A DNA stretch of 7,468 nucleotides from JAKFDI01 sp044508835 (GTDB lineage Bacteria > Pseudomonadota > Gammaproteobacteria > Burkholderiales > Burkholderiaceae_C), in NCBI GenBank assembly GCA_044508835.1, contig JBIQHD010000063.1, positions 1 to 7,468 of the forward strand, read 5' to 3'. This document shows, in pieces, positions 1-7,468 of this stretch (its first letter is position 1; each line of letters starts with the position of its first letter). The notes under the pieces were generated by a model, which saw only the letters and a list, made by a program, of their open reading frames with translations, did not search any database and was not told the origin of the DNA. Position numbers and translations under genes: made by a program.

Positions 1-515
1 ATGTCGTGGATGAAGCCCATGTCGAGCATGCGGTCGGCTTCGTCGAGCACGAAGATCTCCACGTGCTTGAGGTCGAGGTTGCCCTGCTGGTGGTGGTCGA
101 GCAGGCGGCCCGGCGTGGCGACGAGGATGTCGACGCCCTTGCGCAGCCTGTCGATCTGCGGCTGCATGCCCACGCCGCCGAACATCACCATCGACGTCAG
201 CTTGGTGTACTTGCCGTAGTTGCGCACGCTTTCCTCCACCTGCGCGGCGAGCTCGCGCGTGGGCGTGAGCACGAGGGCGCGGATGGCCACGCGGCCGCGG
301 GCGTCGCGCTTGGCGGGCGCGGCCATCAGCCGCTGCAGCATGGGCAGGGTGAAGCCGGCGGTCTTGCCGGTGCCCGTCTGGGCGCCGGCCATGAGGTCGC
401 CGCCCGAGAGCACGGCGGGGATGGCCTGGGCCTGGATGGGCGTCGGCGTGGTGTAGCCCTGCTCGTGCACGGCACGAAGCAGCGTCTCGGCGAGGCCGAG
501 GGTGTCGAAGGACAT
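1..515 (-). CDS. rhlE: ATP-dependent DEAD-box RNA helicase RhlE, N-terminal part (cut by window edge)
   Basis: This is the first RecA-like domain of a DEAD-box RNA helicase, a cytoplasmic enzyme that uses ATP to open short RNA duplexes. RhlE proteins act in ribosome maturation and RNA turnover. Reading leftward from the ATG at 515, 171 residues are visible: an upstream aromatic F3, the Q motif GYTTPTPIQ (residues 20-28), Walker A AQTGTGKT (45-52), motif Ia PTRELA (85-90), motif Ib TPGR (134-137) and the Walker B DEAD box (158-161), followed by RMLDMGF. The sequence around motifs I and II, and the short N-terminus before the Q motif, fit RhlE better than DbpA, SrmB or DeaD. Motif III, the second RecA domain and the C-terminal tail lie outside the window, so the subfamily rests on the N-terminal half only. 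No strong Shine-Dalgarno is present; GGA lies about 8 bases before the ATG. The gene is divergent from ettA. All visible motifs are intact, so the truncation is only the window edge. Confidence 0.93.
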   Translation of the reverse strand, partial: MSFDTLGLAETLLRAVHEQGYTTPTPIQAQAIPAVLSGGDLMAGAQTGTGKTAGFTLPMLQRLMAAPAKRDARGRVAIRALVLTPTRELAAQVEESVRNYGKYTKLTSMVMFGGVGMQPQIDRLRKGVDILVATPGRLLDHHQQGNLDLKHVEIFVLDEADRMLDMGFIHD

Positions 516-541
516 GGGGATTCCGGAAAGGATCGGCCTGT

Positions 542-558
542 CGCTCGCACATCGAGCG
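542..558 (-). other. Small hairpin in the presumed rhlE leader
   Basis: CGCTCG at 542-547 pairs perfectly with CGAGCG at 553-558 around a 5-base loop. It lies 27 bases upstream of the rhlE start codon and, if transcription begins near 650, inside the rhlE 5' untranslated RNA. A 6-bp GC stem is not rare in DNA this GC-rich, so a regulatory role is only a possibility. Confidence 0.25.
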
Positions 559-656
559 CCAGTCGCAGGCAGAAGAGGCAGAGCGGGCGGGGAGCGCGAA
601 GGCTCGCGTCGGAACTGACGGCAGCGCGCCGACTGGTAGGGGCGCTGGTGCCGCGG

Positions 657-662
657 ATTCTA
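657..662 (-). promoter_or_regulatory. Possible -10 element for rhlE
   Basis: On the minus strand this reads TAGAAT, five of six bases matching the sigma-70 -10 consensus TATAAT, in otherwise very GC-rich DNA. It would place the rhlE transcript start near 650 and give a leader of about 135 bases. No convincing -35 hexamer is found 16-18 bases upstream, so the call rests on the -10 box and its position in the divergent gap. Confidence 0.35.
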
Positions 663-692
663 CCGGCGCGCCGCGGGCCTTGCGCTGCCTGC

Positions 693-722
693 GGGACTTT
701 GCCCGCGGGAAGCGGCGACAAT
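693..722 (+). promoter_or_regulatory. Possible weak promoter for ettA
   Basis: GACAAT at 717-722 matches four of six bases of the -10 consensus. GGGACT at 693-698, 18 bases upstream, matches three of six of the -35 consensus through its central GAC. Transcription would start near 729 and leave a leader of about 70 bases containing the hairpin at 749-775. The match is weak and was chosen partly because the surrounding DNA offers no better candidate. Confidence 0.28.
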
Positions 723-748
723 ACGCGGATTCCCCCGAAGCACCACGC

Positions 749-775
749 ACCGCCGGCCGCCCGAGTGCCGGCGGT
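749..775 (+). other. Strong hairpin in the ettA leader
   Basis: ACCGCCGGC at 749-757 is perfectly complementary to GCCGGCGGT at 767-775, giving a 9-bp stem with a 9-base loop. It ends 26 bases before the ettA ATG at 802. It is followed by CCGCTTCCCCTTTACC, which lacks a long T-run, so it is not a good terminator as it stands. It might be a leader structure, a leaky attenuator or chance pairing of GC-rich DNA. Confidence 0.4.
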
Positions 776-801
776 CCGCTTCCCCTTTACCTGGTAGACC
801 A

Positions 802-2466
<1,665 letters not shown>

Positions 2467-2490
2467 GGTCGCCGTCCGCTGCGGGACCGA

Positions 2491-2525
2491 ACGACGCCGG
2501 CTCGTGCCGGCGTCGTGCTTTCTGG
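2491..2525 (+). terminator. Intrinsic terminator of ettA
   Basis: ACGACGCCGGC (2491-2501) pairs perfectly with GCCGGCGTCGT (2506-2516) around the tetraloop TCGT, an 11-bp GC-rich stem beginning 24 bases after the ettA stop codon. The tail GCTTTCTGG has only a short T-rich stretch, as is common in GC-rich genomes. Position and stem quality make it a good terminator for ettA. Confidence 0.8.
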
Positions 2526-2549
2526 CGGGCGGCTTGCCGCGGCGGCCCC

Positions 2550-2643
2550 CCCTCACCCCGGCCCTCTCCCCCTGCGGGGGCGAGGGAGCAGGGCGGCCGG
2601 TCTGGCTCCCTCTCCTGCCGGCGGGAGAGGGTCGGGGTGAGGG
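2550..2643. repeat. Nested palindromic intergenic repeat (CCCTCACCCC/CCCTCTCCC family)
   Basis: The 21-base outer arms at 2550-2570 (beginning CCCTCACCCCGG) and 2623-2643 (ending GGGGTGAGGG) are reverse complements with one mismatch. Inside are two hairpins: CCCTCTCCCCC at 2562-2572 with 2576-2586 (10 of 11 paired, loop TGC), and CCCTCTCC at 2608-2615 with GGAGAGGG at 2624-2631. The inner flanks GAGGGAGC (2582-2589) and GCTCCCTC (2605-2612) are also complementary, so the unit is a mirrored pair, like a REP or BIME element. Similar motifs are common between genes in GC-rich proteobacteria (recalled, not searched). It lies just behind the ettA terminator and may add to transcript end formation or 3' protection. 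A related short copy lies at 5549-5576. Confidence 0.8.
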
Positions 2644-2866
2644 CCGCCCGCCGCCAGTTCCGCACGCTTTTCCCCCTTGCGTGTCCCTGGCCCGGAACCC
2701 GGCCGCGCACGATGCGTCAGAAGTCGCGGCCGAGCGGGGCAGACCCGATGTGCAGGGGTGGCGCCGCGCCGCAGAATCGCGTCACCAGGCGGTGCGGTCG
2801 GGCACTGCCGCGGGCCGCACGACGATGCGCGCCCGGCCTCGTTTCTTCTCACAGCAGTTCGAGACC
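2644..2866. other. Intergenic leader upstream of the metalloprotease gene, no gene seen
   Basis: Together with the terminator and repeat, this forms a 400-base stretch without a supportable gene. The metalloprotease frame is open back to 2504, but the upstream translation is arginine- and proline-rich low-complexity sequence that crosses the repeat, so it is not treated as coding. The only promoter-like pair noticed is TGTGCA (2749-2754) and CAGAAT (2772-2777), 17 bases apart and matching about seven of twelve consensus bases; this is weak. No strong Shine-Dalgarno precedes the ATG at 2867; GAGA at 2861-2864 is closer than usual. Confidence 0.5.
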
Positions 2867-5542
2867 ATGAAACAGAGTCTTCTCGCCCGCGGGATGCGGC
2901 TGGCAGCGCCGCTCGGGCTCGCCGCCCTCGCCGGCTGCGCCACGCTCGCCGGCCCCGAAGGCGGCGCCGATGCGGCCCCTGCCGCGCCGGACGCCAAGGC
3001 CGCGGCGCCGGCCCCCGAGTCCCGCGCCCCGGCGAGCAGCCTGCGCCCCTTCGCCGAGGTGGTGCGCGGCGCCAGGCGCCAGGAGGGCCTGTTCGCCACC
3101 TGGCAGCGCGACGACAAGGTGTGGATCGAGCTCCCGCCCGCCGCGCTGAACCAGCCCTTCTTCCTCTCGCCCAAGCTCAAGAGCGGCATCGGCGAGGGGC
3201 GCCTGTTCGGCGGCCTGATGCGCGACGAGGTCGTGATCGAGTTCCGCCGCGTGCACAACCAGGTGCAGATGATCGCGCGCAACACCGCCTACGTGGCGGG
3301 CGCCGGCACGCCCACCGGCCGCGCGGTGTCGGCCGCGTTCTCGCCCAGCCTGCTGGCCAGCGCGGCGGTGGCCAGCCGCCCGCACCCCGACAGCGCGGCG
3401 GTGCTGGTCGAGGCCAACGCGCTCTTCGTCACCGACCTGCTGGGCACCGGCGCGCAGCTGCAGCGCCAGTACAAGCAGGGCTATTCGTTCGACGCGCGCA
3501 ACTCGGCCATCACCGCCGTGCGCTCCACGCCGGAGCTCACCGTGCTGGAGGTGATGAGCCATTTCGCCGCCGCCTCCATCGCGCCGTCCAAGGCCGGCGG
3601 CCCGAACGTGCCGCGCGCGCTGCCCGACCCGCGCAGCCTGTTCGTGACCTACCACTACTCGATCGCGAAGCTGCCCGCCGAGCCGATGGCGCCGCGCCGC
3701 GCCGACGCGCGCATCGGCCATTTCGCGACGGTGGTGAACGACTTCAGCGACGACCTCGCGCGCTCGCCGCGCCAGCGCTTCGTCAACCGCTGGCGGCTTG
3801 CGAAGAAGGACCCGGCCGCCGCGGTCTCCGAACCGGTGGCGCCGGTCACCTTCTGGCTCGACCGCACGATTCCCGAGAAATACCGCGCCGCCATCACCGC
3901 CGGCGTGCTGGAGTGGAACAAGGCGTTCGAGCGGATCGGCTTTCGCGACGCCATCCGCGTGGCGCTGCAGCCCGACGACGCGCCCTGGGACACGCTCGAC
4001 TTCGGCCGCGCCTCCATCCGCTGGATGACGAACGCGAGCCCGGCCTTCGGCGCCATCGGGCCGAGCCACGTCGACCCGCGCACGGGCGAGATCCTCGACG
4101 CCGACATCGGCGTGGAAAGCCTGTCCTCGCGCAGCCTGCGCGCGCTGCGCTCGCAGGTCATCGCCAGGCCGGCGGAATCGGCGCACGCGCACGAGGGCGG
4201 GCCCGACGTCACGCTGTGCGAGTACGCCGACCACGCCGCCGAGCAGCTGGGCTACGCGCTCGACGTGCTGCAGGCGCGCGGCGACCTCGACCCGGCGAGC
4301 CCCGAGGCCGAGCAGTTCGTCTTCGACTACCTCAAGGACACGACGATGCACGAGGTTGGGCACGCGCTCGGCCTGCGCCACAACTTCCGGTCGTCGCGCC
4401 TGTACACCGACGCGCAGCTCGCCGACCGGGCCTTCACCGAGGCGCACGGCCTCACCGGCTCGGTGATGGAGTACGCACCGATCAACCTGCCGCCGCCGGG
4501 CAGGCCGCAGGCGGCGCACGGCACGCCGTTCAACACCACGCTCGGCCCCTACGACTACTGGGCCATCGAGTACGCCTACAAGCCCATCGCGCCCGAGCGC
4601 GAGGCGGCGGAGCTCGCGCGCATCGCCGCGCGCAGCGTGGAGCCGCAGCTCGCCTACGGCACCGACGAGGACAACTTCCTCGGCATCGACCCCGAGTCGC
4701 TGCAGTTCGACCTGGGCGACGACGTGGTGGCCTTCGCCAGGCGGCGCGTGGCCATCGGCCGCGACCTGCTGGCGCGGCAGGAGAAGCGCCTGCTCGGCCC
4801 CGACGAGGACTACTCGGTGCTGCGCCGCTCGGTGTCGTACGCGCTGCGCGACATGAGCCGCGCGGCCGGGGCGCTCACGCGCCAGATCGGCGGCGTGCGC
4901 ACCCTGCGCCACCACGCCGGCAGCGGGCGCGACCCGCTGCAGCCGGTGCCGGCCGCCGAGCAGCGGGCGGCGCTGGACGTGCTGGCGGCCAACTTCCTCT
5001 CGTCCGACAGCTTCGCCCTCTCGCCGGCGCTGCAGCGCAAGCTCGTCATCGACTTCCAGGAGCGCACCGACGCGGTGTTCCGCGGCGACCCGATCGCCTC
5101 CACCGACTTCTCGCTCGCCACGCAGGTGATCGACATGCAGCGCAACGTGCTGGAGGCGCTGATGAGCGACGGCGTCGCCGCGCGGCTGCTCGACAGCCAG
5201 GCCAAGGCGCCGGCGCAGGCGCTGCGGCTGTCGGAGCTGTACGGCCGGCTCGACCGGGCCGTGTGGTCCGAGCTCGACAGCGGCGCCGACATCTCGGCCC
5301 CGCGGCGCGAGCTGCAGCGCGACCACGTGAACCGCGTCGCCTCGCTGCTGCTGCGCCCGGGCGCGCTCAGCCGCTCCGATGCGCGCAGCCTGCTGCGGGC
5401 GCAGGCGCAGGGGCTGCTGGCGCGCATCGAGACGGCCGCGAAGGGGCGGCGGCTCAGCGCCGACGCGCGGGCGCATCTACGCGACAGCGCGGATACCTTG
5501 TCGCAGGCGCTGACGGCGAAGATGCAGCGGGCGGGGCTGTGA
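2867..5542 (+). CDS. Predicted outer-membrane lipoprotein, metzincin-type zinc metalloprotease (DUF5117/DUF4953-like)
   Basis: This 891-residue protein is probably an exported zinc-dependent protease; its substrate is unknown. The start at 2867 is chosen because it gives a clean lipoprotein signal: MKQSLLARGMR, a hydrophobic stretch, then lipobox LAGC with lipidated C24. Residue +2 is Ala, not Asp, which favours outer-membrane sorting. An Ala/Pro-rich linker (about 30-60) follows. A region from about 60 to 320, beginning with GLFATWQRDDKVWIELP, resembles the DUF5118/DUF5117 part of this family. The catalytic part starts near VTFWLDRTIPEKY (327 on) and includes TGEILDADI (406-414), the zinc motif HEVGHALGLRHNF (495-507; ligands H495, H499, H505, catalytic E496) and a Met-turn SVMEYAP with M534, 29 residues after the third histidine. 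The roughly 330-residue C-terminal part is helix-rich with QRAALDVLAANF, as in DUF4953 proteins. All expected catalytic residues are present. It stands alone: ettA has its own terminator upstream and mak converges from downstream. Family names come from memory. Confidence 0.88.
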   Translation: MKQSLLARGMRLAAPLGLAALAGCATLAGPEGGADAAPAAPDAKAAAPAPESRAPASSLRPFAEVVRGARRQEGLFATWQRDDKVWIELPPAALNQPFFLSPKLKSGIGEGRLFGGLMRDEVVIEFRRVHNQVQMIARNTAYVAGAGTPTGRAVSAAFSPSLLASAAVASRPHPDSAAVLVEANALFVTDLLGTGAQLQRQYKQGYSFDARNSAITAVRSTPELTVLEVMSHFAAASIAPSKAGGPNVPRALPDPRSLFVTYHYSIAKLPAEPMAPRRADARIGHFATVVNDFSDDLARSPRQRFVNRWRLAKKDPAAAVSEPVAPVTFWLDRTIPEKYRAAITAGVLEWNKAFERIGFRDAIRVALQPDDAPWDTLDFGRASIRWMTNASPAFGAIGPSHVDPRTGEILDADIGVESLSSRSLRALRSQVIARPAESAHAHEGGPDVTLCEYADHAAEQLGYALDVLQARGDLDPASPEAEQFVFDYLKDTTMHEVGHALGLRHNFRSSRLYTDAQLADRAFTEAHGLTGSVMEYAPINLPPPGRPQAAHGTPFNTTLGPYDYWAIEYAYKPIAPEREAAELARIAARSVEPQLAYGTDEDNFLGIDPESLQFDLGDDVVAFARRRVAIGRDLLARQEKRLLGPDEDYSVLRRSVSYALRDMSRAAGALTRQIGGVRTLRHHAGSGRDPLQPVPAAEQRAALDVLAANFLSSDSFALSPALQRKLVIDFQERTDAVFRGDPIASTDFSLATQVIDMQRNVLEALMSDGVAARLLDSQAKAPAQALRLSELYGRLDRAVWSELDSGADISAPRRELQRDHVNRVASLLLRPGALSRSDARSLLRAQAQGLLARIETAAKGRRLSADARAHLRDSADTLSQALTAKMQRAGL

Positions 5543-5548
5543 GTCCTG

Positions 5549-5576
5549 CTCCCTCTCCCCAGCGGGGGAGAGGGAG
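5549..5576. repeat. Perfect hairpin between convergent genes, possible bidirectional terminator
   Basis: CTCCCTCTCCCC (5549-5560) and GGGGAGAGGGAG (5565-5576) form a perfect 12-bp stem with loop AGCG. It starts 7 bases after the metalloprotease stop and ends at the base next to the mak stop codon, so it fills 28 of the 34 intergenic bases. It shares the CCCTCTCC core with the element at 2550-2643. Neither strand has a T-run after the stem, so termination would be non-canonical, or the hairpin may act as an RNA 3'-end block for both transcripts. Confidence 0.75.
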
Positions 5577-6491
5577 TCACTCCCGCCACAGCCAGGCGGC
5601 GCCGCGCACGCCCGAGGCGTCGCCGTGCCGGCTGGGCACGAGCCGCGTGCGCACGGGGTCGTCGGCGCCGGCGGTGAAGACGTGGCCGGGCCACAGGGCC
5701 GGCACCTCGGCGTAGAGCGCGTCGATCTGCGACAGCCCGCCGCCGAGCACGATCACGTCGGGGTCCAGCAGGTTGATGACCGATGCGAGCGCCCGCGCGA
5801 GGCGTCGCATGTAGCGGCCAAGGCTTTGCGCACAAGCTGCATCGCCTCGCGCCGCGCCCTCGCCGATCTCGCGCGCGCCGAGCGCCTGCCCCGTGTGCGC
5901 CGCGTGATCGCGCGCCAAGGCCGGCCCGCTCAGCCACGCCTCCACGCAGCCGCGGCGGCCGCAATAGCAGGGCATCGCCGCTTCTTCCGCATCGGCCCAG
6001 GGCAGCGGGTTGTGGCCCCATTCGCCGGCGAGGCCGTTGGGACCGGTGAGCAGGCGCCCATGCGCGACGATGCCGCCGCCGACGCCCGTGCCCAGGATGG
6101 CGGCGAACACCACGCCGGCGCCGGCCCCCGCGCCGTCCACCGCTTCCGACACGGCCAGGCAGTTCGCGTCGTTGGCGATGCGCACCGGCCGGCCGAGCGC
6201 GGCGGCGAGGTCACGCGGCAGCGGCCGGCCGTTGAGGCATTGCGAGTTGGCGTTCTTGACGAGCCCGGCGGCCGTCAGGCTGCCCGGCGTGCCGACGCCG
6301 ACGGTGCCGCCCTGCACGCCGAGCTCGCGCTCCGCCTGCATCACCAGCGAGGCGATGGCCGCGAGCGTGCCGTGGTAGTCGCCGGCGGGCGTGGGCACGC
6401 GCCGGCGCCACAGCGCCGCGCCCGCCGCGTCGAGCGCCACGGCTTCGATCTTGGTGCCGCCGAGGTCGATGCCGAGGGCCGGCGCGGACAT
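5577..6491 (-). CDS. mak: Fructokinase Mak, ROK family
   Basis: This cytoplasmic sugar kinase most likely converts D-fructose and ATP to fructose 6-phosphate. The 304 residues match E. coli Mak (about 302) closely by recall. Visible motifs are the phosphate-binding loop DLGGTKIE (9-16), VKNANSQCLNGRPL (78-91) near the sugar site, catalytic D108 within NDANCLAVSEAVDGA, ATP-binding GTGVGGG (134-140), GEWGHNPLPW (156-165), and the ROK zinc site made by H160 with C175, C177 and C182 in CYCGRRGCVE. The C-terminal signature LDPDVIVLGGG and the ending HGDASGVRGAAWLW are also Mak-like. ROK specificity is hard to read from sequence alone, so glucokinase or another hexokinase activity is possible, though the NSxxLNG and WGHNPLPW stretches favour fructokinase. 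The start lies 18 bases after the ppnP stop, so translation in one operon with ppnP is likely; no clear Shine-Dalgarno is visible. Confidence 0.93.
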   Translation of the reverse strand: MSAPALGIDLGGTKIEAVALDAAGAALWRRRVPTPAGDYHGTLAAIASLVMQAERELGVQGGTVGVGTPGSLTAAGLVKNANSQCLNGRPLPRDLAAALGRPVRIANDANCLAVSEAVDGAGAGAGVVFAAILGTGVGGGIVAHGRLLTGPNGLAGEWGHNPLPWADAEEAAMPCYCGRRGCVEAWLSGPALARDHAAHTGQALGAREIGEGAARGDAACAQSLGRYMRRLARALASVINLLDPDVIVLGGGLSQIDALYAEVPALWPGHVFTAGADDPVRTRLVPSRHGDASGVRGAAWLWRE

Positions 6492-6509
6492 GGGCGGCGG
6501 TGCGGGCAG

Positions 6510-6821
6510 TCAGCCGAAGTGGCAGACGTAATGCAGGTCCTTCGTCACCTCGATGTCGAAGGAGGAGTTGCCCGGCACCTGGAACGACTGGCCGCCGCGG
6601 TACGGCGTCCAGTCGCTGCTGCCGGCGAGCCTGACGCGGCATTCGCCGTCGACGAGCTCCATCACCTCGGGCGCGCCGGTGTTGAAGGTGAGGGTGGCGG
6701 GCAGGATGACGCCCACGCTCTTCTTCGTGCCGTCGGCCAGCTCGATGCCGTGCGAGACGCACTTGCCGCCGAAGTAGACGTTGGCGCGGGTGCTGACGGC
6801 GGCCTGGATCTTGTCGGTCAT
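6510..6821 (-). CDS. ppnP: Pyrimidine/purine nucleoside phosphorylase PpnP (YaiE, DUF1255)
   Basis: PpnP is a small cupin-fold enzyme that uses phosphate to split a broad range of purine and pyrimidine nucleosides into the free base and ribose 1-phosphate. The 103-residue protein shows the family pattern: YFGGKCVSHGIE near the N-terminus, SVGVILPATLTFNTGAPEVMELVDGE in the first cupin strands (from about residue 35), then SSDWTPYRGGQSFQVPGNSSFDIEV and the C-terminal YVCHFG. It has about nine more N-terminal residues than E. coli YaiE (94 residues). There is no signal peptide or membrane segment. It is the first gene of a probable two-gene unit with mak. In E. coli K-12, ppnP and mak are also near neighbours, separated by rdgC (recalled), so the pairing may be more than chance. 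No Shine-Dalgarno-like sequence precedes the ATG. Confidence 0.93.
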   Translation of the reverse strand: MTDKIQAAVSTRANVYFGGKCVSHGIELADGTKKSVGVILPATLTFNTGAPEVMELVDGECRVRLAGSSDWTPYRGGQSFQVPGNSSFDIEVTKDLHYVCHFG

Positions 6822-6880
6822 GGTGTGGTGGGTTCGGATTCGTGGTCGAGAAAAAGAGAACCAGCCGCCGCGGCCTACCG

Positions 6881-6943
6881 TCCGTTCGCCCTGAGGTATC
6901 GAAGGGTGAACGCGAGGGGCTTCGATACCTCAGCCCGAACGGA
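6881..6943. repeat. Imperfect inverted repeat between argG and ppnP (GAGGTATCGAAG family)
   Basis: The 24-base arms at 6881-6904 (ending GAGGTATCGAAG) and 6920-6943 (beginning CTTCGATACCTC) pair at 22 of 24 positions; the two mismatches are adjacent, in a CCC versus GGC stretch. The loop is 15 bases. The arms are less GC-rich than their surroundings and unlike the repeats at 2550 and 5549, so this is a different repeat family. It lies in the 153-base argG-ppnP gap, 31 bases after the argG stop. On the minus strand a T-rich stretch (6846-6860, with five consecutive T) follows about 20 bases beyond the hairpin. It probably acts at the end of the argG transcript; such repeats also occur scattered in Burkholderiales genomes (recalled). 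Confidence 0.8.
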
Positions 6944-6974
6944 AGGGGGCGAAGGTCCGCGGCCGCTGGTCTCG

Positions 6975-7468
6975 TCAGTCTTCCGTCAGCCGCGGCAGCC
7001 CGCCGCCCGACGGCAGCAGCCCGGTCTTGCTGTAGGTGGCCAGCTTCTCGCGCGTGTCCTCGATGTCGAGGTTGCGCATGGTGAGCTGGCCGATGCGGTC
7101 CTGCGGCGAGAAGCTGGACTCGCCCTTCTCCATGGTCAGCCGCTCGGGCTTGTAGCTGAGGTTGGGCGACTCGGTGTTGAGGATCGAGTAGTCGTTGCCG
7201 CGGCGCAGCTCCAGCGTCACCTCGCCGGTGACGGCGCGGGCCACCCAGCGCTGCGCCGTCTCGCGCAGCATCAGCGCCTGCGGGTCGAACCAGCGGCCCT
7301 GGTAGAGCAGGCGGCCCAGGCGCCGGCCGCTGTCGCGGTACTGCTCGATGGTGTCCTCGTTGTGGATGCCGGTCACCAGCCGCTCGTAGGCGATGAACAG
7401 CAGCGCCAGCCCCGGGGCCTCGTAGATGCCGCGGCTCTTGGCCTCGATGATGCGGTTCTCGATCTGGT
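6975..7468 (-). CDS. argG: Argininosuccinate synthase ArgG, C-terminal part (cut by window edge)
   Basis: ArgG joins citrulline and aspartate with ATP to form argininosuccinate, the penultimate step of arginine synthesis, in the cytoplasm. The visible 163 residues run from QIENRIIEAKSRGIYEAPG to the stop at 6975-6977 and include ERLVTGIHNEDTIEQY, LGRLLYQGRWFDPQALMLR, GEVTLELRRGNDYSILNTES, LSYKPERLTMEKG and IGQLTMRNLDIEDTREKL. These are nearly identical, by recall, to the C-terminal multimerisation region of the long E. coli-type ArgG (about 447 residues), distinct from the shorter form of many other bacteria. The reading frame is open to the right edge, so the start and the ATP-binding half lie outside. 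An internal GTG at 7376 could be mistaken for a start but is the valine of ERLVTG. Confidence 0.96.
   Translation of the reverse strand, partial: QIENRIIEAKSRGIYEAPGLALLFIAYERLVTGIHNEDTIEQYRDSGRRLGRLLYQGRWFDPQALMLRETAQRWVARAVTGEVTLELRRGNDYSILNTESPNLSYKPERLTMEKGESSFSPQDRIGQLTMRNLDIEDTREKLATYSKTGLLPSGGGLPRLTED

Noticed and set aside
2504..2866. Extension of the metalloprotease N-terminus back to an upstream start, including the ATG at 2825
   Set aside because: The lipoprotein signal fits only the start at 2867; upstream translation crosses the terminator and repeat and looks non-coding.
2849..5476. Open frame of 875 codons on the minus strand, antisense to the metalloprotease gene
   Set aside because: The translation is a Val/Ala/Gly/Arg/His-rich composition typical of the antisense of G/C-ending codons, with no recognisable domain, whereas the plus frame has a signal peptide and zinc motif.
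2677..5715. Open frame of 1012 codons on the plus strand, out of frame with the metalloprotease gene and running into mak
   Set aside because: Arg/Ala/Gly-rich low-complexity translation, no domain, and it crosses the convergent junction and the hairpin repeat.

Overview
The window is ordinary, very GC-rich chromosomal DNA from a bacterium. Coding regions strongly prefer codons ending in G or C. The proteins (RhlE, EttA, Mak, PpnP and the long E. coli-like type of ArgG) and the GC-rich palindromic repeats between genes suggest a betaproteobacterium, probably of the order Burkholderiales. That placement is inference from recalled family resemblance, not from a database search. No tRNA, rRNA, CRISPR array, transposase, integrase or phage gene is visible.

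Layout from left to right. Positions 1-515 (minus strand) hold the N-terminal 171 residues of a RhlE-type DEAD-box RNA helicase, cut by the window edge. A 286-base divergent intergenic region follows, with weak promoter-like elements and a perfect 9-bp hairpin just upstream of the next gene. Positions 802-2466 (plus) encode the complete ABC-F translation factor EttA, followed by an 11-bp stem-loop terminator and a nested palindromic repeat. Positions 2867-5542 (plus) encode an 891-residue predicted lipoprotein with a metzincin-type zinc protease motif (DUF5117/DUF4953-like). A 12-bp perfect hairpin fills almost the whole 34-base gap between this gene and the convergent gene to its right.

On the minus strand, transcribed right to left, are the end of argG (argininosuccinate synthase, 6975-7468, cut by the window), an imperfect inverted repeat, ppnP (nucleoside phosphorylase, 6510-6821) and mak (ROK-family fructokinase, 5577-6491). 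ppnP and mak are only 18 bases apart and are probably co-transcribed.

Functionally, the left side concerns RNA and translation: RhlE in RNA and ribosome maturation, EttA in energy-gated translation elongation. The right side is small-molecule metabolism: arginine synthesis, nucleoside phosphorolysis and sugar phosphorylation. The least understood gene is the metalloprotease lipoprotein. I see no convincing new multi-gene system. The items worth a second look are the metalloprotease, the two families of palindromic repeats at gene ends, and the structured leader in front of ettA.
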